Below, piece by piece: positions 47,070 through 58,900 of a DNA stretch of 64,000 nucleotides. Positions within the stretch are counted from its first letter, which is position 1, and each line of letters begins with the position of its first letter. The notes beneath the pieces were generated by a model that worked only from the letters and a program-made list of their open reading frames with translations, ran no database searches and had not been told where the DNA came from. Source of the stretch: Sambucus nigra (Eukaryota > Streptophyta > Magnoliopsida > Dipsacales > Adoxaceae); contig OX422217.1 of assembly GCA_949130495.1 (NCBI GenBank), forward strand, positions 578,318,606 to 578,382,605. The letters are read 5' to 3'. Both the position numbers and the translations under genes were made by a program.

Positions 47070-48282
47070 TTTGACCAAAAAAAGAGGACACGCCCTCGAA
47101 AACGAGACGCTCGTGGATTTTTGGGCCAAAACCCAAACCATGCATATTGTACGTCCTCTCTCCATCAAAAGGTTGAGATACCCCATTGGCATCCAAGCCT
47201 TTAGGCGATTTCAAGAGTAAATATACTACTCACTTTTATTCTAATTATTATATGTATAACTGACTCATTTCACCCAACTAAACACTAGTTCACCTACTTC
47301 AAATTTCTTACTTTGAGGTCAAGTTCTCATTTACCTATTAATGATTTTTAATATGTGAATATACCAAGTTAATCTCCTTACAAAGAGGAACGTGTTGGTA
47401 TGTAGATCCGCCCCGAAAGGTGTTTGAATTCCGCTTTTATTTGAGCCCAAAGTTGACTTATTTTCATGTTTTAAACCATTATTTTCCAATATAAAATTAT
47501 TCGTAAAAGATTTGTGAAAATGGTTGAGTTCGGCTAATATATTCCAACATTTATAACATAGGCATTGGAGCACCTTTGCTTCCCCAAAAGGCTAAAATAC
47601 AGGTTTGTTCCCTATGAAATGTGTTTTTATCAAATAGAAGTCATAATTTCATTAAACCAACACCACATAAATCAATACAAATTAGAGTCAATCGTCCTTT
47701 TTAAAGAAGAAGGGGGATTCACTGGCAAATCAGTGGGTAAGTTGTCCCTAAGCACTAAAGAAGCAACAATATGAGCTGCCTCATTGCAATTTCTTCTTGC
47801 AAAAGATAGAGATAAACAAAAAGAAGACACCAAAACAATGTGATTTGCTCATACAAAATAAGCAAAAAAATGATAAAAATGCTCTCACGATAGTCTAATT
47901 TTCTCGCAAATGGTGAAAAATAAATAAAAATTATAATATAATGTCGAAAAAACGCTAAAAGACAGAAAATTTCGGGAGCACTTTGCTCTACCAACTATAT
48001 TAGTTCGACTCATGCTCTACGAAACCAAAATCTTAAAATAAAAAAAATAAAAGGGTATGGTTAAATGCACTCCAAATTAGTACTCTAACACTCCAAAATA
48101 ATATATAAGGCTACTTTTTATTGATTTTTTGTAGCACTTTTAAACTTTAGATGACACTTTTCGGAGTACATTAGTACTTAGGGGGAGTGCATTTAATCAT
48201 TCCCAAAATAAAATTAACAATGTGTCCCAGTTTAAGAGTCCAAGATAATAAACAAGTGTTGATCTTGACTATTGATAGAGGT
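47070..48282. other. Unassigned DNA
   Basis: No gene supported. The small open frames are unremarkable. The text around 47560-47780 is simply AT-rich. Confidence 0.4.
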
Positions 48283-48647
48283 CTCGTTTGGTTGTTCCGA
48301 AATTATAAATTGACTCATTAATTATGTTTGATTTCATTAATGAAATGATTCATTAATTGTTCCATTTTAGTTAACGTGTAAAATCTGAGATTAGATCATT
48401 TCCTAAAAAACTTGAAATGCATTCATTTGAAAATAGAAATCACATAAAGTGCATGTTCCCCTCTCTCATTCCCCATCCTCACCCTCCCCCTTAAATTCGT
48501 TATTATTTTTTTCTCATAAAATCATAACATCAATTTCAGATCATTAAACATTGCATAAAAATGGATTTAAACTCATTTCAAATCAACTCATTTAGAATTC
48601 ATAATGAATCAATTTACATAATCAAATGATATGCGCAACCAAACAGG
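48283..48647. mobile_element. Possible MITE with long imperfect terminal inverted repeats
   Basis: The left end reads CGTTTGGTTGTTCCG and continues to AATTGACTCATTAATTATG. The right end read on the opposite strand is CTGTTTGGTTGCGCATATC...AATTGATTCATTATGAATTC, so about 50 bases pair with gaps. Ends of the GTTTGG(T)TG type are common in plant DNA transposons. No convincing target duplication. Confidence 0.4.
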
Positions 48648-48795
48648 ATATGAGTATATATAAAAATAAAAACTCTTAATTTGAGATAAATATAATTTTA
48701 TGCATCGACTATTATTTAAGATTCACTCAGTATTATTCAAACCACCCACTAATGCACACGCAAGTGAACACTCGTGTCCAATGTAATTTAGTGTA

Positions 48796-49351
48796 CTAGT
48801 TTTTAGCCCCACGCGATGCGCGGGCGAATTATAGTTGTTGTTTAAAAAGGCGTCATAGACAATATTAAAAATTTAAGGGGTCTTTATAAGTCGTTATAAA
48901 CTAAAATTAAGATGACAACAAAACATTTCAAAGATGAAATAAAGACTGAGAGAATGTAATACAAAGAAGTGTAATTTTATTACAGAGATATGTAAAAAGG
49001 TAGGTATCAAATTGCATTTTACCCGGCAACAATTCTCTAGTCACACCATTAGCATCCTTGGTCTTGGGTCTACAAACTTCAAAATATATATCCGAAGTAA
49101 AATTATAGATCCCTATAATATGACAAAAAATTAAATTACAAACATTTAAAGTTAAAATCACAATCCATAAGTACATGCTTAATTTTTTTTTATAATGATG
49201 ACAACAAATACTACAAAATTAGAACTGTTTTAATATAGTGAAATATGTAAGAGATTTAAAAAAATGTACATCTCTTATAACGTCAACATATGAGTTCTAA
49301 AAGGTACTTAAAACCAAAACAAATGAAAACCCTCATTAAGCCAAAATAGAT

Positions 49352-49425
<74 letters not shown>

Positions 49426-49565
49426 ACAAACCACAACATATGAGTTCTAAAAGGTACCTAAAACCAAAACTAATGAAAACCCTCATTAAGCCAAAACAGA
49501 CATATGAGTTCTAAAAGGTACCTAAAACCAAAACTAATGAAAACCCTCATTAAGCCAAAACAGAT

Positions 49566-49606
<41 letters not shown>

Positions 49607-50335
49607 AACTAACCTTCTAATCTGGTATATAGTTTTAAGACACTTGTTGGAGACTGCAACCACAAAAAATTCTTGCTGGCTCTAACAACCACATACATCT
49701 AGCATATGTTAATAAAGAAAATAGCCTCCACATATTCCAATTAATAATATACATCACAAAATCTAAATCTAAACCCAGAACAATGAAAAAAATATAAGTT
49801 CTTAAACTCGGAGCATCATTACCTGACCTACCTGCTACTGACCCTCACCCTTTCATAGAGGCTGGACCACATCAAATTGCACTAAAAGAAGGTGACATTT
49901 TTTATACATCTATCTTTGCCTTTTCTCTTGAAGTTGTTCCCATTTTTTGTCCTTAAAAAATATTGGAAATTCTAATATGGGTGTTGGGAAAGGTAGCATG
50001 TATGTTCATTATCATCGTATCTGTTGATTGTTGGGATGTGTTTTATTGAATGTGGAATTTATAGAAACCCTTTTAGATTCCTAAAGAACTTAATGGGTGG
50101 CAACCATTAATTATTGCTGCCATATAATTAATGAGTGCCACGTGTGAAGCTTACATTATAATTTTAATTATATACTATAGATGCATCCTAAGAAACCAAT
50201 GTGAGAGGAATGAATTTAACAAGATACAAAGAGAGGTAGAAACTGAAGAGTCAATACATGAATCTTTGAAATTGAAAAAGTCAGATAGGGAGTATTTTTT
50301 AAAGGCTCTATTTTAATGGGTTAGAATTTATTAGA
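48796..50335 (-). mobile_element. Helitron-like element D (non-autonomous)
   Basis: On the - strand the 3' end has a hairpin (CCCGCGCATCGCGTGGGG) then CTAAAAACTAG, followed by host T: a clear Helitron 3' end. The proposed 5' end is TCTAATAAATTCTAACCC at 50335, preceded by host A, with GCCACGTGTG about 190 bases inside. Element B has a similar GCCACGTGG near its 5' end. The body (1.5 kb) is non-coding and includes three direct copies of a 62-bp unit with AT microsatellites. The 5' end is inferred. Confidence 0.45.
49287..49604. repeat. Triplicated 62-bp unit with (AT)n tracts
   Basis: Copies begin at 49287, 49437 and 49501, each starting CATATGAGTTCTAAAAGGTA and containing ATGAAAACCCTCATTAAGCC. 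The first and third run into AT microsatellites (49354-49420 and 49568-49604). The second and third are almost identical, so they are a recent duplication. Confidence 0.9.
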
Positions 50336-50859
50336 TACGCCATGTGACAACCTTATGTGAGTGAACATGTGTCAATTCTCTTTAAAGAGACACCAAAATT
50401 ATATTATGTTATTAGATGAGTCCTACGCTAATTCAGAAGTTTGATACATTTAATGCTATACAGTAATATATGGCACATACAAATCCCGTAGTAGTCACAC
50501 TATGTCAAATATGTTTCCTCCTAAAATTATGCGGAGTGTATACCTTACTTGGACCACAAACGCGTGCTATATACATTCACCATACACACCACACGTACCA
50601 AAATATGGCACGTGAACAAGCAAGCTATCACCACTTATAAAACTTGTATATACAACTCTAGTCGGTTGTATATTCTCTCTCTCTTTCTTTCACCGGGACT
50701 GTATCTCCACGTCTTCTCACTAAACCGCTTATTTATTTCAATTTGTCCTTCTCTTTCTCTCTCTTATTCATATTCATAATAACTAAATGAACCCATACCA
50801 TATTTTCCAAGTTTGACTTGTTCCATAAAAAACAATCTTCCTTCATTTGCATCGACTCT
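50336..50859. other. Upstream region of the ABC transporter gene
   Basis: Between the Helitron-like element and the gene's TATA box there are 0.5 kb of AT-rich DNA with pyrimidine-rich stretches (TCTCTCTCTTTC at about 50674 and 50750), often seen in plant core promoters. No other gene is seen. Confidence 0.45.
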
Positions 50860-50867
50860 CTATATAG
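50860..50867 (+). promoter_or_regulatory. TATA box of the ABC transporter gene
   Basis: TATATAG in the context CTCTATATAGTC. A transcript starting about 25-35 bases downstream would include the leader exon that ends at the donor site 50919. Confidence 0.45.
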
Positions 50868-51469
50868 TCTTTGTTTCCATAAAACAAAGAAACTGCAAAG
50901 CATTGTTGCTCATCTCCGGTGAGCTAAAAATTCTTTCTTTTCTCATGCTTAAATTCTACAAATAATTCATTCACATAAACACACACATATATATATGTAT
51001 GTGTATATTTCTGTTTTACTAGTGGATCATTTGGATTTTAGTTTTTTATGTACCTTGAATATCATTTCCAACCTTTTAGTTGCACCTGTGAGAATTTTTT
51101 GTGGGTATTAGTCTTTTACAAGTTTTCTTTATTTTCTGACAAGCTAAAAATCTTTCTTTTATATGTTTTTCTACTAATTATACTATTTCTTTATCCCGGT
51201 GAAATTATCAGTCTGTATATGAACAGTATATATGCTTAAAAATATATTTTTTTAGCTGATTTTTTTGGTACGGTGTTTTAATATTTTAGAAACTTCCAAA
51301 AAAAATTTGAGCTCAAAGTGAAATTTTTAGATATTTTAACTTAAAACTAACATATTTTCATTATTTTTGTTAAAATAGTTAAAAAAAATTATTTTGAGAT
51401 GATTTTTTTTTTCTTATTACTATTATTTAAAAAATAGTCCCTTAAATTGATATTACCGGAGCATTGACT

Positions 51470-51489
51470 CTCTCTCTCTCTCTCTCTCT
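51470..51489. repeat. (TC)n microsatellite
   Basis: Ten TC units within the leader intron. Confidence 0.9.
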
Positions 51490-51927
51490 GTATGGATGTA
51501 TATATGTATGTATTTTTTGTTTTACTCATGGGTCATTTGGATTGTAGTTGTTTTTTTTTTTTTTTTGCAATTGTAGTTTTTATATACCTTAAGTATCATT
51601 TCCTTTTCAGAAACTTTCTGGTGGGTACAAGTCTTTTACAGGATTTTGTTTATTTTCTGACACAGGCTTTTTTTTCAATATGTACTATCTCTTGCTTTTC
51701 TCGTGTTTGTAAAAGATCCATTACTTTTTCAAAAATGCTATTCAGACTTAATTTTTGACCGAAAGTGGATCGACGGAATTAGGCCGTGGATTTCTATTGG
51801 TTGATTTATGGGGTCCACGCTAATGGGACCAAAGAATCTACCAATAACATGCTGCCACGTGTCATTTCAGTCGAAAATTCAGTCAAAATCTCGGGCACAA
51901 TAGAAGTGCTCTTACTTTTTTGTAGGA

Positions 51928-52548
51928 TGGCAACGGATCTTGTTGGGTCGTGTTCGTGTAAAATAACTCTAATCCGAACACGACCCGTTAGCTTAACGGT
52001 TATAAAAATTTAAACCCGAACACGACCCAATAATATTAACGGGTGACACGAATCGAATCGTTAATACCCAATAATAAATGGGTGAATTTGGGTCGTGTCA
52101 TAATTAACCCGTTATGTAAACCATTACATGTTGAGAAAATTGTTTTCCAAAAATTTTAAAAATTAATTTATATTAATTTTTCAAATCAAATTTTAAATGG
52201 ATAAATGGGTGGATTTGATGTCTAATTTTTTAATCTAACAGTTGAGATTAACTTTGGGATTATATATATATCTATATATTGTTTACCTACTAATGGGTTA
52301 TAAATGGATTATAATGGCTATAATATTAGTTCGGATCGCACGACCCAATAAAATCCGGTACCACTAACGGGTAATAATGGGTATAAACGGGTTTAATCGT
52401 GTAAGAGTACAGACCCAAATTCGATTCGTTATGATAACGGATCTACCGTGTTGACCCGTTAATGACCCAAACCCAATAAGACTAAACCATTAACTTATAA
52501 TTTCGTGTCATATCGTGTCGTGCTATCGTGTCGTTGCTCAATTTGCCA
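51928..52548. mobile_element. GGGTCGTGTCG-rich dispersed repeat in leader intron
   Basis: A non-coding segment full of CGTGTCG, GACCC and AACGGGT words in both orientations (CGAACACGACCC, GACCCGTTAATGACCC). It is bounded by TGGCAA (51928) and TTGCCA (52543-52548), possible short terminal inverted repeats. Word use is unlike the surrounding DNA. A shorter related stretch (CACGACACGACACG ... GGGCGTGTC) lies at 58695-58805. I take it to be a non-autonomous transposon of a class I cannot name. Confidence 0.5.
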
Positions 52549-52853
52549 GGTCTTCTTTTTTGTGTTGTCTGCTAGCAATTTAATTACATACAGAGTAAAT
52601 AGTACTTTTTGCTCTTGGTGTGTTTTTTTTTCCTTTTATTTTTCTCCTTTTTCCTATTTGAAGACTATTTTTTTCTTTAATGATATGGAACTTTTTTCTA
52701 TAATAAAAAATATGATGCTATGTGTCTTGTAGTTCTTGATAAATGAAAATTGAGCATGTTTTTTTTAAGTAAATGTTGAATTAATCAACCCTTTCTTGTT
52801 TCATAGTAAATGTTTATGTGTGTGTTGATTTTTTCCTTTCAGAAAGCTGGATA

Positions 52854-52880
52854 ATGGAGATTGATGGGACCAAAGCATAA
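52854..52880 (+). CDS. Upstream ORF in the ABC transporter leader (8 codons)
   Basis: ATG at 52854 opens an 8-residue frame (M-E-I-D-G-T-K-A) that ends at TAA 52878-52880, 39 bases before the main ATG and in the same predicted exon. No other ATG occurs between it and 52920. Short upstream ORFs commonly lower translation of the main frame. The effect here is not known. Confidence 0.5.
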   Translation: MEIDGTKA

Positions 52881-52919
52881 AAGGGTGAACTTGTTTTGTT
52901 TGGCAAAAACTTTGTGAAC

Positions 52920-55900
52920 ATGTCTTCTAGTAGTTGGATAACAACTCTTTCTTGTTCAAGTTCTGTGATACAATCAAATGAGGAATCATCTGTTTCACTT
53001 ATAGTTCAGTGGCTAAGGTTCATTTTTCTCTCCCCATGTCCTCAAAGAGCTTTGTTAACTTCTATTGATATCCTGTTCTTGTTGTCACTCATTGTTTTTG
53101 CAATCCAAAAGCTTTATTCTAGGTTCAACTCAAATGGGAATTCCAATTCTGAGATCGATAAACCTCTCATTAGAAACAACAGGGCTCCTATTAGAACTAG
53201 TCTGTGGTTCAAGTTATCTCTTGTTGTGACAGTGCTTTTAGCATTTGGTTATACAATTCTATGTATTTTGGCCTTTTCAAGAAATAACCAATTGGCATGG
53301 AAGTTAGTAGATGGCATTTTTTGGTTAATTCAAGCTGTAACTCATGTTGTCATTACAATCTTAATTGTCCATGAGAAGAGGTTTCAAGCTGTTAGGCACC
53401 CGTTGTCGCTTCGCGTATTTTGGGTTGCGAATTTTGTCATTGGTGCTTTGTTAGGCGGTTCAGGGATTATTCGACTAATCTTTATCGAAAACAATGATCC
53501 TGCCTTGAGATTAGATGACATAATCTTTTTGATAAATTTTGTGTTTTCAATCCTTCTTCTGGTAGTGTCCATTAAAGGGTCAACTGGGATTGTAGTGGCA
53601 AGAGAATCTGAATCAGTAATGGATGTTGAATATGAACCCCTCTTGAGCAAATCCAATGTGAGTGGATTTGCATCGGCTTCTACTATATCTAAGGCCTTTT
53701 GGATTTGGATGAATCCTTTGCTAAAGAAAGGGTACAAATTGCCCCTCAAGATTGACGATGTTCCCACACTTTCACCTGAACACGAAGCCGAGAGGATGTC
53801 AAAGATATTCGAATCGAATTGGCCTAAACCTCATGAAAAATCAAACCACCCTGTTCGAACCACATTGCTTCGTTGCTTTTGGAAAGACATTGCCTTCACT
53901 GCTTTCCTCGCAATCGTTAGACTTGTGGTAATGTATGTAGGGCCCCTTCTCATACAACGATTCGTTGATTTTACAGCGGGCAAGAGCAGCTCTCCTTATG
54001 AGGGATACTACCTTGTGTTAATTCTCCTCGTTGCCAAATTTTTTGAAGTTTTAACTTCACACCAATTTAATTTCAATTCACAAAAACTTGGAATGCTCAT
54101 TCGATCAACCCTCCTTACTTCTTTATATAAGAAGGGCTTGAGGCTATCGTGCTCGGCTCGACAGGCTCATGGGGTTGGACAGATTGTGAACTACATGGCT
54201 GTGGATGCTCAGCAGCTCTCTGATATGATGCTGCAGCTACATGCCATCTGGCTCATGCCAGTGCAGGTCACTGTGGCCTTAACCATACTATACCTATACC
54301 TCGGTCTCTCCGTGGTTGTAACACTAGTTGGACTTGTCGCGGTTTTAGTATTTGTGGTGTTTGGAACTCGAAGAAACAACCGGTTTCAATTCAATCTGAT
54401 GAAAAACCGCGACTCAAGAATGAAAGCGACGAACGAGATGCTTAATTACATGCGTGTGATCAAATTTCAAGCGTGGGAAGAACATTTCAACGAGAGGATT
54501 CAATCTTTCCGTGAATTAGAATTCGGGTGGCTCTCCAAATTCATGTACTCGATTGGTAGCAACATAATCGTGCTTTGGAGCACTCCACTAATTATATCTA
54601 CTCTCACATTTGGAAGTGCACTCTTGTTAGGGGTCCAACTTGATGCTGGAACTGTGTTCACCGCCACTTCACTCTTTAAAATGTTGCAAGAACCAATTAG
54701 GACGTTCCCACAATCTATGATCTCGCTTTCACAAGCAATGATCTCTTTGGGGAGGTTGGATAACTATATGATCAGTAAGGAGTTGGTGGAGGACTCAGTG
54801 GAGAGGCGAGAAGGTTGTGCAGGCCCGGTTGCTGTGGAGATGAAAGATGGGGTGTTTAGCTGGGATGATGAATCTGGGGAAGAAGTGGTGAAAGATTTAA
54901 ATTTTGAGATTAAAAAAGGGGAGCTTGCTGCTATTGTTGGGACCGTAGGATCGGGTAAATCTTCTCTTCTGGGATCAGTTCTTGGGGAGATGCACAAAAT
55001 TTCTGGGAAGGTATGAATTTTCACATTTGGATTAGGTTGAGTTGAAATATTTTTGTTTATGTTGTTGGTTTTCTTTGATAGTTTATGAGGTCCAAAGACT
55101 AAAAACAACCTATCTTGATTAAATAATTCAATCAGTCAATTAACCTTGCTATTTTATTTCCAACAGGTGAGTGTTTGTGGAAGCACTGCCTATGTTGCAC
55201 AAACATCATGGATACAAAACGGGACGATTCAAGAGAATGTGCTGTTTGGTTTGCCGATGAACAGAGAGAAATACAAGGAAGTTATTCGGGTTTGCTGCTT
55301 GGAGAAGGATTTGGAAATGATGGAGTATGGAGATCAAACGGAAATCGGAGAGCGTGGCATCAACCTTAGTGGTGGTCAGAAGCAGCGAATCCAGCTCGCC
55401 AGAGCTGTTTATCAAGATTGTGATATCTATCTTCTTGATGATGTGTTTAGTGCTGTTGATGCTCACACTGGGTCTGACATATTCAAGGTGAGAACAGTCT
55501 TGGATGACATTTTTTAGTTAAAAATATTGAATGGTCTTGGTGCAATGGCAAGTGCTTGCCCGCCCAGAGCGATATGTCGCGGGTTCGAGTCTTGGAAGCA
55601 GCCTCTCGAAAAAAAATGAGGGTAAGGCTTGCCTACATCTACCTCTTCAAGACCCTGCTAAAGCAGGAGTATTGTGCTCTGGGTACGACCTTTTTTTTAG
55701 ATATTGAATGGTCTATTTCCATAGAAAAGAGAAGCATCACCAAAATGTAAGCAGAACATAATGGAGCTCAAAAATGAAGCATAACATGAGAAAACTGGCA
55801 GACCTTTTGATGAGTTAGTTGTGCAACTTGTGTTTACTAATGTGTAGGTGAAATATGGGCCCTATTTAGTAGTGGAAAGGTATTTTTTGTGGGAAATCTG

Positions 55901-58900
55901 AAAACATGTTTAATGATTGAAATTAAAGCCAGTTTTATCTCCTTTTCCCCAAACACCATCATGGCCTCCACAACTATTGCCACCACAATCGTACCATCAC
56001 CACACAGCTCCACTGTGGTTTCCCAATTTTCTAGAAAATCAGAAAAATCAAAAAATAGAAATTAGTTCTCTGAATTGGGAAAAATATATATTTGAACGCG
56101 TTACTGTTTTTTTTTTCAATTTTTTTCCCGCATAACAGGCCTGGCTTTTCCATAGTAGTTCCTTTCTCCTATTTGTGCAATATCTCTTTCCTTTATCTGT
56201 ACACTTATTTTATCCAAAAAAGGACATGTATTTTGTTTATTGTCCACGCACCTATTACTTAGTATTATATATTATTTTATCATTACGAATCCATGATATG
56301 GTTCCTTAAAGTTTTTTGTTTATTTACTTGTGTTGTTTCATGCTCTTTTGCAGGAATGTGTGAGGGGAGCCCTTAAAGATAAGACCATTTTACTTGTTAC
56401 CCACCAAGTGGACTTCTTGCATAATGTTGATCTTATCTTAGTAAGTATAATTTTTCTTTCAAGAAAAAAAAAAACTTCATATGAAATTGGGTTATGTACA
56501 TTTTAGGGTCCAATAGTAATGTGTATACATAGTTAAGGGATTCAAAGTTTATCATATTTGCACTTGGGGTCCATTAACACTTATGTCTCTCAAAGGCGTT
56601 GCAAAAAGTGTGTACCCCAAAGTGGAAATGCGTACAACTTTCGACCCAAGGCTAAAAATACACAGTGGACCCTAAAATGCATATATCGCAATATTTTTTT
56701 ACGCAAAAAATAAAAATATCTTCTCAAATTAACTTCAATTGTACACCGCTAAACCAGGTAATGCGAGATGGGATGATTGTGCAATCTGGAAAGTATAATG
56801 ATCTACTCGAAGCCGGCACAGATTTCAAAGAATTAGTAGCTGCCCACGATACCTCTATGGAACTTGTAGAAGTGGAAAATAAAACACCAAGCATAACTTC
56901 CCCTAGACCACAAAAATCTCCTCAAGGATCTTTTAACCATAGGGAAGCGAATGGGGAAGACAAATCATCACTTGAACAATCTGATAAGGAAACCACCTCT
57001 AAGCTCATCAAAGAAGAGGAAAGAGAAACCGGAAAAGTCAGCTTACATGTCTACAAAGTGTATTGCACTGAGGCCTTCGGGTGGTGGGGTATAGCAGTAG
57101 TGGTGCTGCTTTCTTTCTTGTGGCAAGCGTCACAAATGTCAAGTGATTATTGGTTGGCATATGAAACTTCAGCGAAACGTGCCGCATCATTCAACCCTTC
57201 TCTCTTCATCCAAGTATACGGCCTCATTGCAGTTGCTGCATTTGTGTTTGTACTGATAAGGGTCATTTTCTTTACACACATGGGACTCAAGACAGCCCAA
57301 GTTTTCTTCAGCCAAATCCTTCACAGCCTCCTCCATGCTCCCATGTCATTCTTTGATACTACACCTTCCGGAAGAATTCTTAGTCGGGTAATATTTTGAC
57401 ACGGAATTGGAATATTTATTAGGTTTTAATTAGACTTGCCCCCTAGAAGTTCAAAATTGAGAGGGGGGGGGGGGGGGGGGGGAGGAGTAGTCTATTTTTT
57501 GAACTTCTAGGAGGTTAGTCTAAATATACTATTATCTCAGGGTAAAGTCGACCCTATTTATTATGCATGTAAAATTTCTTTTGTTTGAGGAAAAATAATA
57601 TTTTATGTCTGTATTGATCTTTTATATTACTTGTGTAGGCATCAACTGATCAGACTAATATCGATCTCTTCATCCCTTTCATTATGGGCGTTACGATTGC
57701 CATGTACATGACACTTCTTAGCATCATCATCATCACGTGTCAATATTCTTGGCCAACAGTATTTCTTTTGATTCCACTTGGTTGGCTGAATTACTGGTAC
57801 CGGGTATGAGCATTCTTCATCTGCTGTATATCTTCTTTTTCTACCTTTTATTCCTTCATCCTATGATGAAAAAAAAAACATTTTAGGCTGTTTAAAATTC
57901 CGCGGCTATCCCAGTTGTGTAGCTCATATGCTTTCTTTTATAAAAAAATATTAATCGAAGTTGTTTAGTGTTTATTACAAAAAGTCAAGGGGCCTAAGGC
58001 ACCCATAACGACACTAATTCAACCAATGTCGAAGAATTAATTTTTTGTCAAGAAACGAAACTAATTGCAAATCCGAACATCAGGTATGCATCCTAGGCAT
58101 TAAATGCTGGACAAGACATTTGGCCTTGGGTTAGATTAATGGGAATGAATTTCTACATGCTTATGAAAGATAAAACAACAAACTTTTTTTTTCCAACAGT
58201 TCCTTTTACTTTTGGGCTGCAGGGATACTATCTTGCAACATCTCGTGAATTAACTCGGCTTGACTCCATTACGAAAGCACCCGTCATTCATCACTTCTCC
58301 GAAAGCATATCTGGAGTTATGACAATCCGCTGTTTCAGGAAACAGGAAATTTTTTGCAAGGAAAACGTCAGCAGGGTCAATGGAAATTTGTGTATGGATT
58401 TTCACAACAATGGATCAAATGAATGGTTGGGTTTTCGGTTGGAATTGATTGGGAGCTTTGTTCTCTGCATTTCTGCATTGTTCATGATCGTGTTACCTAG
58501 TAGTATCATAAAGCCAGGTATTCTTGAAACTGAGATTTTCTCTAGCTCATTTTGATGTCAAACACTTGGGTTGTGTTTGGGAGCATATAATGCATGCTTT
58601 GAAACTGTGACTGCGGAAAATTTTAAACTATTATGACTGTCAATTCCAATATTAAGGGATAAAGGCCACCCTCCCAGTTACGGGTGATAATTTTTTACAC
58701 GACACGACACGCAAGTAGTAGGTTAGGGTTAATCATTTCTTGTCATGAACCCGAAATCAATACAGCCCGAAAACAAGAATAATAAACGGATTGGGCGTGT
58801 CAAACAATGGTAACCTGGAAAAAAAAAAGGAAAAAAAGATACCATCTTAGTTTAAAAATTAGAGTTGCCATATGAAAGTCAAATCTTTTTAAGAACAAAA

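Larger units (their letters stand above)
50919..52842 (+). other. Predicted 5'-leader intron of the ABC transporter gene
   Basis: Donor CTCCG|GTGAGC at 50919 and acceptor CCTTTCAG ending at 52842, with a pyrimidine-rich run before it (TTTTTTCC). The 5' exon would be about 30 bases and the next exon holds the remaining leader and the ATG. No long frame crosses this interval, so it is either intron or spacer. The intron (1.9 kb) includes a dispersed repeat at 51928-52548. Prediction from signals only. Confidence 0.5.

Noticed and set aside
49283..49486. A 67-codon frame of alternating Ile and Tyr.
   Set aside because: It is the translation of an (AT)n tract and two flanking repeats.
52896..52919. 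An upstream TTG start for the ABC transporter.
   Set aside because: The ATG at 52920 gives the family-like N-terminus. Plants rarely use TTG.
53384..53767. A 127-codon - strand frame inside ABC exon 1.
   Set aside because: It overlaps, on the opposite strand, a strongly supported exon with a conserved domain.
55541..55615. A possible tRNA gene inside the ABC intron.
   Set aside because: Same reasoning: the body and T tail extend past a tRNA and target duplications flank it.
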